Assembly: GCF_038050405.1 (NCBI RefSeq)
Contig: NZ_CP150901.1
Coordinates: forward strand, 248,001 to 312,000
Length of the DNA stretch: 64,000 nucleotides
Direction: 5' to 3'
Source: Paraburkholderia sp. IMGN_8
GTDB lineage: Bacteria > Pseudomonadota > Gammaproteobacteria > Burkholderiales > Burkholderiaceae
Both the position numbers and the translations under genes were made by a program. Of the stretch, positions 53,321 through 61,680 are shown piece after piece. Position 1 is the first letter of the stretch. The number at the start of each line of letters is the position of its first letter. The notes beneath the pieces were generated by a model, which was given only the letters and a program-made list of their open reading frames with translations, was not told the origin of the DNA and searched no databases.

Positions 53321-54049
53321 GTGACGAAACTGCTGATTTTGCTGCTGGGCGGACTAAAGCTCGGCAAGATACTGACCACGACAGGCACGATGCTGCTGTC
53401 GATTGCCGTCTATGCGATCTTTTACGGCTGGCGGTTCGCTGCGGGATTCGTGCTGTTGCTATTCGTGCATGAGGGCGGCCACTACGTGGCCGCGCGGCGA
53501 CGGGGGCTCGATGTGGGGGCGCCGACTTTTGTTCCGTTTGTGGGCGCGTGGATTCAGATGAAAGCCATGCCGCACGATGCGGAAACAGAGGCGTATGTCG
53601 GTCTCGCAGGACCATTCACGGGGACGCTGGGCGCGCTTGGCTGCTACTTTCTTGCACGCCACTTCGATAGCGCCTGGCTACTGGCGCTGTCTTACGCGGG
53701 CTTCTTTCTGAACCTGTTCAATATGATCCCACTATCGCCATTCGACGGTGGCCGTATCACCGCAGTGCTCTCGCCGCGAATCTGGTTCGCGGGCGTTCCT
53801 GTACTCGTCGGATTGTTCGCGTGGCATCCTAGTCCACTCCTCATCGTCATGGCTATCCTGGCGATGCCGCAACTCAAGCGCGCATGGCACTACGATCCGA
53901 CCAGTCCGGAGAACGCTCGGTACTATGGTATTGCGCCGTCGGTGAAGTTCACCTATGCGTTCTACTATCTGGCGCTTCTGGCGTTTCTTGCGACGATGAC
54001 GTTTGGCATCCACGACATGCTAGGACCGTCGCGTGACGGCATGCGCTGA
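53321..54049 (+). CDS. M50 (site-2 protease family) membrane metalloprotease
   Basis: A 242-residue intramembrane zinc protease. The HExxH motif is HEGGH (His50, Glu51, His54) inside a helix (VLLLFVHEGGHYVAARR), and the third ligand is Asp142 in NMIPLSPFDGGRI. Several further helices follow. It lacks PDZ domains, as in simple S2P homologues. It is co-transcribed with the DUF2167 gene, which may be its partner or substrate. M50 proteases usually act in signalling by cleaving membrane proteins. Confidence 0.88.
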   Translation: MTKLLILLLGGLKLGKILTTTGTMLLSIAVYAIFYGWRFAAGFVLLLFVHEGGHYVAARRRGLDVGAPTFVPFVGAWIQMKAMPHDAETEAYVGLAGPFTGTLGALGCYFLARHFDSAWLLALSYAGFFLNLFNMIPLSPFDGGRITAVLSPRIWFAGVPVLVGLFAWHPSPLLIVMAILAMPQLKRAWHYDPTSPENARYYGIAPSVKFTYAFYYLALLAFLATMTFGIHDMLGPSRDGMR

Positions 54050-54075
54050 TCTGCACTTTGATTTTGTCCGGCGCC

Positions 54076-54211
54076 TCATCGACCATTGCCGACATTCGAG
54101 TATCGGCGTTGGTCAGGCGGCTACGGGTCGCTTTCCGGACATTCGCAGGTCGGCGGGCGCGAATGACCGGTCTCACGGAAGCCGAATTCGTACTTTCGAC
54201 CCGCTCCAGCC
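54076..54211 (+). repeat. intergenic repeat R1, copy 1
   Basis: A 136-base sequence that is about 92 percent identical (11 differences by my alignment) to the reverse complement of 60926-61061. It begins TCATCGACCATTGCCG and ends CGACCCGCTCCAGCC, with conserved core GCGGCTACGGGTCGC. Confidence 0.8.
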
Positions 54212-54395
54212 GTTCATCCTTCCCTGAAGCGGACGCTTACGGTCAACGACGGCCGGCGGGTGCAGGCCGTTGGCCGTCCGACTGAGCGGGGATCAGCCCG
54301 CGGCTCGGCGGCAGTGCCAAGACGCTGGCCACCTCAAAAAGGAGGACCGTGTCTCGGGTTCAATCGCAGTATAGGCGACATGATCCTCTCGGATG

Positions 54396-54710
54396 TCACT
54401 TACTTTTCAGTCCGTCTCGCCAGGCGATCGCTTCGAGTTCGACCCGGACTGCGTCCTCGACGGCAACTACGGGGTGCGCCCGAAATTCAAATGCAGGGAA
54501 TGTCGAGCAAACTTTGTGAACCGCCAACGGATCGTCGCAGTCAACCAACATGTGCCCACCCCACTCTCCCACACGCACCACGAAAAACTCGATCTTGAAG
54601 TTGTCTGGCGCCTTCCACTGACTAAACACATCAAGGATTCGCTTCTGCGCATTCTCGTACTCTACAGGCGAACCTTGTGTGCGTTCGAACCAGCTAATCA
54701 TGTACTTCAT
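54396..54710 (-). CDS. DUF3303-family protein
   Basis: A 104-residue protein with the family start MKYMISWFERTQGSP and the ferredoxin-like pattern ending HPVVAVEDAVRVELEAIAWR. It is distinct from the DUF3303 protein at 10517. The start at 54710 follows AGGATGGCA. No linked catabolic gene. Function unknown. Confidence 0.75.
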   Translation of the reverse strand: MKYMISWFERTQGSPVEYENAQKRILDVFSQWKAPDNFKIEFFVVRVGEWGGHMLVDCDDPLAVHKVCSTFPAFEFRAHPVVAVEDAVRVELEAIAWRDGLKSK

Positions 54711-54734
54711 TGCCATCCTCCTTTTAAACATTGA

Positions 54735-55274
54735 TGTCGCCGGAACGCTTGCCGTTTGGACGGGCTAGCGAATCAGCAAGCTACAACTGGGAGCAGCGGC
54801 GACGAATGCCCATTGCTTTTGGCCCTTCTTATGAACCGCTTCAAAGCGGCCAATGAGGGTCGTTTTACGTGTTCAGAACCGGACGCCAACGTACGACGAC
54901 CAGCGACGGCGGCCCCGAAACCGTCCCTCAAACGACGATGGCGTTGGTCCGATCGCCATCAAGTCAGCTTAGCTCATCGCCAAAGGAATTCGATGGAAAT
55001 GTAACTGCGAGCGGCAGTTCATGGCCGGTTGCACCCGCTGAAATATGAGCCGAATAGCTGCCGCTAGCGCAGGGCGAATGCTCTCGACCGGCGGCTTACG
55101 GCGAAGGGGCTGAGCGCGTACAGTCGGCCAATTGCCGCCGTTCGCCATGACCGTCACACGATCAACGGAACGGCTACTTTGGTTCAAACAGCGGACCCTC
55201 AGTGCGTAAACCGTGTTGAACCGGTCATCGGCCAACTCGATCCGTCGCTACAGACGGGAGTTGACCATCTACGG
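54735..55274. other. intergenic region
   Basis: About 540 bases. No gene recognised. The sequence has the mixed GC pattern of decayed or repeat-derived DNA, leading into the truncated SDR. Confidence 0.45.
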
Positions 55275-55526
55275 ATGCCGATTCGTCGCATCCGCTCGAC
55301 CGGTATGCCGGAGACGGAGACGATTGACGTGGTGATCGCGCTGCATGCCGATGCCATGGGCATCACCCGGGAACAGTTCCAAGGCTTCGTCGAAGGCATG
55401 ACGCACCGCCGGCGTTCGACCACCGTCGCCGAAGTGGCGGAGACAGCCGCCTTCTTGGCCTCGAACCGCGGCAGCGGTTTCACCGGGACCGTGGCCAACC
55501 TGACGGGCGGGCTGATCGTCGACTAA
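55275..55526 (+). pseudogene. SDR-family C-terminal remnant
   Basis: About 84 codons that match only the end of a short-chain dehydrogenase: THRRRSTTVAEVAETAAFLA, SNRGSGFTGTVANLTGGLIVD. The cofactor and catalytic regions are absent and nothing upstream continues the homology, so it is a 5'-truncated gene. Confidence 0.7.
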
Positions 55527-55672
55527 GGGGCGGGCCATGCGAGGGACTTCAGGCGTCAGCCGCGCGGCATTCCGAGCCTAGAAATCGCGATCGACCGATG
55601 ACTTTCTCGCAGTCCCCGGTCTCCACAACATCCACGGCGGCAATGGTTGCGCCGGCACTCAGGAGAGAAGCC

Positions 55673-56113
55673 ATGAGCTACGAAAAAATCTTCGAATACG
55701 ATCTCGATATCACCGGTGTGACGGACTACGGCGCCGACATGGAGGCGTTGTTTACGGGACGACAGAGCGTGCCGCTGCAAGGCGCGCAATTCGACGTCAC
55801 CCTCGCGGGCCCGGTCAATGGCCGCGTGACGGGCAATATGCGCGGCATCGACTACCTGCGTATGCGTCCGGACGGCCGCCGCGAGCTCGAGCTCCGGGGC
55901 GCCATCGAAACCGATGACGGCAGCCGGATCGCGTTCTCGGCAGTAGGCGTCGGGTCCCCGCGCGAAGGTGAGCCGATGGTCGACCTCGCCGTGAAGATCG
56001 ATCTCCTAACGGCCGCGACCGCCTATTCGTGGGTCAATGCAAAGTCAGCCTGGGGCTCGGGATATGCGGACCTGGCCACCAACAAGATCCACGTCGAGGT
56101 CTATCTGCACTAA
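55673..56113 (+). CDS. DUF3237-family protein
   Basis: A 146-residue beta-barrel-type protein of DUF3237: FEYDLDITGVTDYGADMEAL, LAGPVNGRVTGNMRGIDYLR, GRRELELRGAIETDDGSRIA. The start at 55673 follows GGAGAGAAGCC. The family's function is not established. It leads a short operon with an SDR and a sigma factor. Confidence 0.82.
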   Translation: MSYEKIFEYDLDITGVTDYGADMEALFTGRQSVPLQGAQFDVTLAGPVNGRVTGNMRGIDYLRMRPDGRRELELRGAIETDDGSRIAFSAVGVGSPREGEPMVDLAVKIDLLTAATAYSWVNAKSAWGSGYADLATNKIHVEVYLH

Positions 56114-56233
56114 GCCGCGGGCTGCCGCTTGCTTCGGCGTGGCAGCCCAAAACCAAAAAGTCTCTGCCGGACCGATGAGTTTCCCGCCGCAGGCGGTCTC
56201 CACACCAACAGAGATATCAAAGGAGATCTGAAC

Positions 56234-56995
56234 ATGTCGCAGGAGAACGGTTTGCTGCGAGGCAAGCGGGTGGTCGTATTGGGCGCGAGCCGCGGCGTCG
56301 GCCGCGAGATCGTGCAGCGCGCGTCGGCTGAAGGCGCGAAGGTCCTGGCCGTCGCCAGGCAGGCGCGCGGCCTGGCCGAGGTCGCGAAGACCACTTCGGG
56401 CGTCGACACGATGGCGCTGGACGCTGCCTCTGAAGACGCGCCGCGGAAGGTCTTCCGCAAGGCGAGGCCCGACCTGCTGGTGATCTGCGGCGGCGCCACT
56501 CCTCCGGTCCGGCCGATACCCGAGCTCACCTGGGCCGAGTTCGGCGTGAACTGGGAGGTCGACGCCAAGATGGCCTTCCTGTTCTGCCGCGAGGCATTAC
56601 GGGCGCCGCTCGCGCCGGGCTCGGTCGTGGTGATTATTTCGAGCGGTGCCGGCCTCGGCGGGTCGCCGATTTCCGGCGGCTACGCCGGCGCCAAGCGCAT
56701 GCAGATGTTCATCGCCAAGTACTGCCAGGCCGAATCCGGCCGCCTCGAGCTCGGCATCCGTTTCGTCGCGCTTGTGCCGTCCCGCGTGATGCCGGAGACG
56801 GACCTCGGGCAGGCCGCAGTGAACGGCTATGCCAAATACCTCAGTGTTACGGCGGAAAAGTTCATCGAGAACATGGGCCCGCGACAGTCGCCCGCGGATG
56901 TCGCTAAGGCGGTCCTCGACATCGCAATGAAGCCACCGGCGGAGCCGGGATCGATTTTCACCATTTCGGCCGATGGCGTCGCGGCGGCGAGCTGA
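56234..56995 (+). CDS. SDR-family oxidoreductase
   Basis: A 253-residue SDR. GASRGVG near residues 18-24 is the cofactor loop, VICGGAT replaces the usual NNAG strand, IISSGAGLGG holds the catalytic Ser and YAGAKRM the Tyr/Lys. The NNAG deviation suggests a divergent member. The start at ATG 56234 follows AAAGGAGATCTGAAC. It precedes the sigma factor gene by 49 bases. Confidence 0.88.
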   Translation: MSQENGLLRGKRVVVLGASRGVGREIVQRASAEGAKVLAVARQARGLAEVAKTTSGVDTMALDAASEDAPRKVFRKARPDLLVICGGATPPVRPIPELTWAEFGVNWEVDAKMAFLFCREALRAPLAPGSVVVIISSGAGLGGSPISGGYAGAKRMQMFIAKYCQAESGRLELGIRFVALVPSRVMPETDLGQAAVNGYAKYLSVTAEKFIENMGPRQSPADVAKAVLDIAMKPPAEPGSIFTISADGVAAAS

Positions 56996-57044
56996 AAATG
57001 CCAAGATGGACGAGCTGCGCAGTCGGAGAGTCGAGGGTGTCGCC

Positions 57045-58067
57045 ATGAAAGACAAGGAACTCGTGAGCTCTGTGGGCGACACTCTACCCAGTCGCGCCGA
57101 CTTCGCTAGGGCGGCCGAGTTGCATCGCCGCGCGCTCAAGCTGCACTGCTATCGCATGCTTGGGTCTCTGCACGAGGCTGAGGACGCGGTCCAGGAAACC
57201 ATGCTACGGGCCTGGCGGGGTTTCGACGACTTCGAGGCGCGCGCGTCGATTAAGAACTGGCTGTACCGGATTGCAACCAACGTGTCCCTGAACATGATTG
57301 CGAGCCGTTCGAGGCGCGGCCGGTTGATGCCCGATCAGCTGGATGGGCCGGCGACCCAGAGGCCGCAAGGGCGCCCGGATACCGGGACCCTGTGGATCGA
57401 GCCCTATCCCGACGCCGAGCTGGAAACACTCCCCGATACTGCCGCAGGGCCGGACGCCCGCTACGAGCTACGTGAGTCTGTCCGGCTCGCGTTCGTCGCG
57501 GCGATCCAGCAACTGCCCCCGCGCCAGCGGGCCGTGCTGTTGATGGCCGACGTCATGGGCTGGTCTGCGATCGACGTCGCCTCCATGCTCGATGCTTCGG
57601 TGGCGTCCGTGAACAGCGCCCTGCAGCGCGCGCGGGCCAAGCTGGCCACGCTCGACCGCGACGTTCGACAGGCCCCGATGACAGATGAACATCAGCGGAG
57701 CTTGCTCGAGCGCTACGTGCAGGCCTGGGAGAGCGAGGATTTGGAACGATTCGTGGCGCTTCTGAAGGAAGACGCCGTTTATGCGATGCCTCCCTGGCGA
57801 GAATGGTATCAGGGTCGCGGCTCTATCGGCGACTTCTTTGGGGCCGTCTGGCCGGCGTACCGGGGTTTTCGGCTTGTGCCGGTCGGCGCAAACCTGCAGC
57901 CGGCCTTCGCCCTCTACACCCTCGGCGCCGAGGGGCGCTGGAACGCGCACTCGATCCAGCTCCTGTCGTTGGACAAGGACGGGATCGCGGCGCTGACGAT
58001 GTTCATGCAGCCGCTCGCCCAGAGGCTCCTTCCGGCGTTCCAGCTGCCGATGGTCCTGGAGGCCTGA
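57045..58067 (+). CDS. ECF sigma factor with C-terminal SnoaL-like domain
   Basis: A 340-residue extracytoplasmic-function sigma factor. Region 2 reads HCYRMLGSLHEAEDAVQETMLRAWRGFDDF-type sequence at about 28-60, region 4 is LPPRQRAVLLMADVMGWSAIDVASML near 170, and a SnoaL-like domain from about 220 (LERYVQAWESEDLERFVALL, AVYAMPPWREWYQGRGSIG) completes it. Sigma factors of this layout are often regulated by their own C-terminal domain rather than by an anti-sigma factor, and none is encoded nearby. An upstream in-frame ATG at 57006 is an alternative start. Confidence 0.88.
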   Translation: MKDKELVSSVGDTLPSRADFARAAELHRRALKLHCYRMLGSLHEAEDAVQETMLRAWRGFDDFEARASIKNWLYRIATNVSLNMIASRSRRGRLMPDQLDGPATQRPQGRPDTGTLWIEPYPDAELETLPDTAAGPDARYELRESVRLAFVAAIQQLPPRQRAVLLMADVMGWSAIDVASMLDASVASVNSALQRARAKLATLDRDVRQAPMTDEHQRSLLERYVQAWESEDLERFVALLKEDAVYAMPPWREWYQGRGSIGDFFGAVWPAYRGFRLVPVGANLQPAFALYTLGAEGRWNAHSIQLLSLDKDGIAALTMFMQPLAQRLLPAFQLPMVLEA

Positions 58068-58095
58068 TGCGCCCGTCGCCCCAAGGAGAAACGAC

Positions 58096-58317
58096 ATGCC
58101 GAAGATCACCGAAGGCGTCCATCAGGTCGACGGGATCCTCCCCGAGCGCCAGTCCGCCATGGGCTCTAACCCAGGGAGAACAACCGCGATGCCGGCGCAG
58201 ACCCCTGTCGAAATCTTCGGCACCCCGTTCAGCAACTTCGTGCGCGCTGTGCGCACGGCCATCGCGGAGAAGGGCCTTCCCTGCGACTATTACCCGGTCC
58301 GGCCTCATCCGTCTTAG
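58096..58317 (+). pseudogene. in-frame join of MBL-hydrolase and GST N-terminal stubs
   Basis: The frame begins PKITEGVHQVDGILPERQSA, which looks like the first 25 residues of an MBL-fold hydrolase. It continues, from an internal ATG at 58189, with VEIFGTPFSNFVRAVRTAIA, the N-terminus of a glutathione S-transferase, and stops after PVRPHPS. Neither protein is complete. The matching GST C-terminus lies at 59598-59813. Confidence 0.65.
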
Positions 58318-58414
58318 CTGGGAGACGGTCTCGCCCTGTGGATTGGTCCCAGGGAGTCACGGACGAAGTCGTTCTGCACTGTTTCGCTGAGGAAACTTAA
58401 AAAGGACAAGTTAA

Positions 58415-58831
58415 ATGCTGACAATTGGAGCCCTGCTAACCGAAGAGACGGGAAAGCTTACAGTCCGGCGCGTTCTGTCGGTCGAAACTGGATCGGCGAA
58501 AGTTGAGACGACGTACGAAACTGCTGGGTCATTTCGCGACGTTCACTATACCGATCTTGGAAGCCTCATATCTGTTATCCGCCCCGACGGTACGCTGTAC
58601 GGAGAGTGGAAAGGCGGGTTGCGGACTGATGCAAATGATACGGCCGTCTACCGTGGAATTACCGGCGGCACGTATATCGAAAAATCCAAGCACTCGCGCA
58701 TCTATCGAGGTGCCCTCACGTTCGAAAACGCCGGTGGGGCGCTAAGCGAACTGAATAGTGTGCTTGCCGTATTCGAAATGGAAATCGACGATGCCGGCAA
58801 GGTGAGTTACCGCACCTGGAATCTCGAGTAG
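58415..58831 (+). CDS. hypothetical beta-rich protein
   Basis: A 138-residue protein with a beta-barrel-like pattern (LTVRRVLSVETGSAKVETTY, ISVIRPDGTLYGEWKGGLRT, SRIYRGALTFENAGGALSEL). No signal peptide. Lower GC than the flanks. It lies within the segment that splits the GST gene. I do not recognise a family with confidence. Confidence 0.55.
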   Translation: MLTIGALLTEETGKLTVRRVLSVETGSAKVETTYETAGSFRDVHYTDLGSLISVIRPDGTLYGEWKGGLRTDANDTAVYRGITGGTYIEKSKHSRIYRGALTFENAGGALSELNSVLAVFEMEIDDAGKVSYRTWNLE

Positions 58832-58922
58832 TCGAAAACGATCTGACCGAACACCGACCATCGATGAGTATTGAAAGATATACCGTTGGCATTGTTCTTT
58901 AGAAGTTACCGAGGAGACCTGT

Positions 58923-59531
58923 ATGTCCGCCCTACCAATCAATCCGAACGAAATCGCCTTCCTCTTAATTGATTTTCAAGAAGGCATCACCGAGCTGTCA
59001 AGAACGGTGGAGCAAGCCAGTCTGCGAGCTGCGGCCATATCGTTGGCGAAGCTTGCGCGTGTGTTCGGTGTGCCGACTATTGTCAGCACCGCGATGTTGG
59101 AGGGACCGACGCTCGTAACTCCGGAAATTGAAAATGCGCTAGGTAACTTAGGTCTTTCGGCGCCCGCGCGAACAACCTCAAACGCGTTCACGCACATTCC
59201 GACAACCGACAAAATCGCCAGCCTCGGACGCAAAACGTTGCTCGTCGCTGGCGTGCTCACAGAAGTGGCGGTCCAGCACTCTGCACTGTCGGGTGCCGAA
59301 CGGGGCTATGACGTGCAGGTGGTTGTCGATGCCTGCGGCGGTCTTTCTCCCCGGACCGAAGAGGCTGCGTTTCTTCGTCTTACCCAATCTGGCGTCACAC
59401 TTACGTCGTGTGCCTCAGTCGCAGGACAACTAATGGGGGATCTCATACAGAGTCCCACTGCAGGAGAAGCGATAAAAATTCTGTTCGAGATCTGTCAGAT
59501 TGGGCAGTCCGCTGGACGCCGGACTCGCTGA
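58923..59531 (+). CDS. isochorismatase-family (YcaC-like) hydrolase lacking the usual Cys
   Basis: A 202-residue cysteine-hydrolase-fold protein. LLIDFQEGI holds the first catalytic Asp; VAGVLTEVAVQHSALSGAERGY and VVVDACGGLSPRTEEAAF are the YcaC-like signature. The position normally occupied by the nucleophilic Cys (TEVC) is Ala here (TEVAV), so classical amidase chemistry is unlikely. It follows the hypothetical gene by 91 bases, starts at ATG 58923 after GAGGAGACCTGT, and lies in the insert that splits the GST gene. Confidence 0.8.
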   Translation: MSALPINPNEIAFLLIDFQEGITELSRTVEQASLRAAAISLAKLARVFGVPTIVSTAMLEGPTLVTPEIENALGNLGLSAPARTTSNAFTHIPTTDKIASLGRKTLLVAGVLTEVAVQHSALSGAERGYDVQVVVDACGGLSPRTEEAAFLRLTQSGVTLTSCASVAGQLMGDLIQSPTAGEAIKILFEICQIGQSAGRRTR

Positions 59532-59597
59532 TCCAACTGGTGAGTGTCGTGGGTTGGTGCAAGTCCACAACACCCTCGCTGAGGCCATAAAGCCGCA

Positions 59598-59813
59598 TTG
59601 AGCCTCACGGTGCTGGAGGCGCGGCTGAACGGCCGCGACTATCTGGCGGCGAACCGCTTCACCTTCGCCGACGCGTTGCTGCTCGCCACACTGAATCCAG
59701 CACTCCGCCGACCGGAAGCGGCCGAGATCGTCGCCGAAGCGCCCGCGGTCCGCCGGTACTTTGCGCTGCATTCCCAACGGCGGAGTTTCGTCGAGACCGC
59801 GCCGGCCTCCTGA
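59598..59813 (+). pseudogene. glutathione S-transferase C-terminal remnant
   Basis: About 71 codons matching a GST C-terminus: LEARLNGRDYLAANRFTFAD, ALLLATLNPALRRPEAAEIV, AVRRYFALHSQRRSFVETAP. The N-terminal stub is at 58189-58317; about 100 central residues are missing and 1.3 kb of other DNA separates the two. Confidence 0.7.
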
Positions 59814-59996
59814 GGGCTTGCACGCCACTGTCCTGGCCGAGGGGCCACAATCCCCCAGACGGACGCGAATTAGCTCATCTTGGCCTGACGAAAATATTCT
59901 CGCCCGTTGCCGATGAGTATGTCCCGGTCCGCCTGTCTACACGAGTGACGCGGCCTCTAATCCAACTGATCGCGTCATTGAACAAAGGAGGGTCAC

Positions 59997-60686
59997 ATGA
60001 AGATCGGGATCATCGGAGCGAGCGGGAATATTGGGTCGCGGATACACGCCGAGGCGACCACCCGCCGGCATGACGTCACAGCCTTCACGCGGAGCGGCGC
60101 GGTGGCGAAAGGCGCGATGTGGCGCGACCTCGATGTCTTCGACCTCGAGGCGCTGGGCGCGGTCGTGGCATCGGTCGACGTCGTGGTCAGCGCCTATCAT
60201 CCGGGCAATTCGGCCCGGGACGTCGGCGACGCCCTCCAGCGGGCGATCGCCGATCCGACCGCATATGCGCGGGTCGCTCAGAACTTAGTCAGAGCGCTGG
60301 AGCGCCGGATCGCCACGCGCGCGATAGTGGTCGGCGGCGCAGCGAACCTTGAGATCGCGCCGGGCGTGACCACCGACGACGACGACGACCGGCTGCGCCA
60401 AGTGTTCCGAAGCATCGGGGTTCCGGAGGCCTATGCCGAGGCGGCCAAGGGGCACCGCGATGCGCTAAACGTCCTGCGCGTGTCGAACCGGCGCTGGACA
60501 TGCGCCAGCCCCTCCGCCGAGGTCTACGCCGGCGATCGCACGGGCCGCTTCCGCATTGGCGGTGACCAGCTCCTCATCGATGACGCTGGCCGGAGCCACA
60601 TCTCCTACGAGGACTTCGCGTTCGCCATTCTCGACGAGATCGAAGAGCCCCGCCACGTCCAGCGCCGCTTCACGGCGGGCTATTGA
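59997..60686 (+). CDS. NAD(P)-binding Rossmann protein (YwnB-type)
   Basis: A 229-residue atypical SDR. The cofactor motif GASGNIGSRI is at residues 7-16; DLEALGAVVASVDVVVSAYH and RAIVVGGAANLEIAPG follow. It resembles YwnB-like NAD(P)H-binding reductases and flavin-reductase-like proteins. The start follows AAAGGAGGGTCAC. No obvious operon partner. Confidence 0.85.
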   Translation: MKIGIIGASGNIGSRIHAEATTRRHDVTAFTRSGAVAKGAMWRDLDVFDLEALGAVVASVDVVVSAYHPGNSARDVGDALQRAIADPTAYARVAQNLVRALERRIATRAIVVGGAANLEIAPGVTTDDDDDRLRQVFRSIGVPEAYAEAAKGHRDALNVLRVSNRRWTCASPSAEVYAGDRTGRFRIGGDQLLIDDAGRSHISYEDFAFAILDEIEEPRHVQRRFTAGY

Positions 60687-61465
60687 GCTCGGGCGGCCAA
60701 CTGGAGCGCACCACCATGCGCGGGCGTGGCCCTCACGCTCATCCTGTACGCTGTTGCTCGTTTATTGGATGAAAATGGTCAAAAAGAGCGTTACGCCCCT
60801 GTTTGCCTACTCTTAGTTCGAAGTTCTTTTCCTAGGGAGGGCCATCGCGAACCACGGCACTGACAAAATGCACGTGCGACCGATACTCCCAAGAAAGCTG
60901 CCGTTGGAGTCATGCTTGGTCCAGTGGCCGGAGTGGGTCGAAAGTACGAATTCGGCTTCCGTGAGACCGGTCATTCGTGCCAGCCGACTTGCGAATGTCA
61001 GGAAGGCGACCCGTAGCCGCCTGACCAACGCCGATATTCGAATGACGGTAATGGCCGATGACCCGCCGGTGGCAGTACAGAATAAGCGGAACGTCGGCTA
61101 AAGCATCTCCTAGTTAGCTAATGTAGCGTGTTGACCGCCTGCCTCCGCCGGATGCGGAGGGCTGCTACCAGCCATACTGGATTGTGTGGGCTAACGTGCC
61201 GCAAGTTTGCTTTTCATCCATTTGCTTGCGTTCGGCTCCACAGAGAGCGTAGCCATCTTTAGGCCAAAACGGCGGGCCGACCACCGACGCCCTGAGCATC
61301 CGAGCGGCCGTCTTGGCCCCCTGCCAAACTTGAATTACCGCGCGGAATGAGTCCGTCGAAGCCTTATCCAATCGGCCAAACTTGACCGTTTAGCCCACCT
61401 GGTTGAAACCTACCCCCTCGCTCTGATTTATAATCATCAAGCCATCGGGAAACACCCGGCGGCCA
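60687..61465. other. intergenic region with repeat R1
   Basis: About 780 bases with no supportable gene. It carries repeat R1 copy 2 at 60926-61061 and otherwise unremarkable sequence up to the structured RNA. Confidence 0.5.
60926..61061 (-). repeat. intergenic repeat R1, copy 2
   Basis: The reverse complement of this 136-base stretch matches 54076-54211 with about 11 differences. The copies are inverted relative to each other, 6.7 kb apart. Confidence 0.8.
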
Positions 61466-61607
61466 GGTTTAGCAGCCTGTAGTCAGAAACCGCACACCCG
61501 CCCAGGCGGGTCGTGCGTCCACTCCTGCACGTCTATATTTCAATGGGCGGGTCGTGGTGGGGGAGCCGCAAGGCTCGCCGGTTGGTTTCTGACCCGGTCT
61601 GCTAACC
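61466..61607 (+). ncRNA. structured leader RNA resembling the C4 antisense RNA
   Basis: Long-range pairing closes the element: TTAGCAG (61469-61475) with CTGCTAA (61599-61605), and GTCAGAAACC (61482-61491) with GGTTTCTGAC (61584-61593), both perfect. Inside are two hairpins: CGCAC...GTGCG at 61491-61517 with a GC-rich tip, and GAGCC-GCAA-GGCTC at 61563-61576. About 45 unpaired bases lie between. This layout and wording resemble the C4 antisense RNA of phages P1/P7 and related loci, where unpaired segments bind and silence a downstream message. It lies 74 bases before a gene on the same strand. Family assignment is from memory of the motif. Confidence 0.55.
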
Positions 61608-61680
61608 CCGCTACGTGCCCGCTCACCCACTTTGCAAGCGAGTGTCGGGCGATCCGAGGAAGTAACAGGGAGATCGCACC

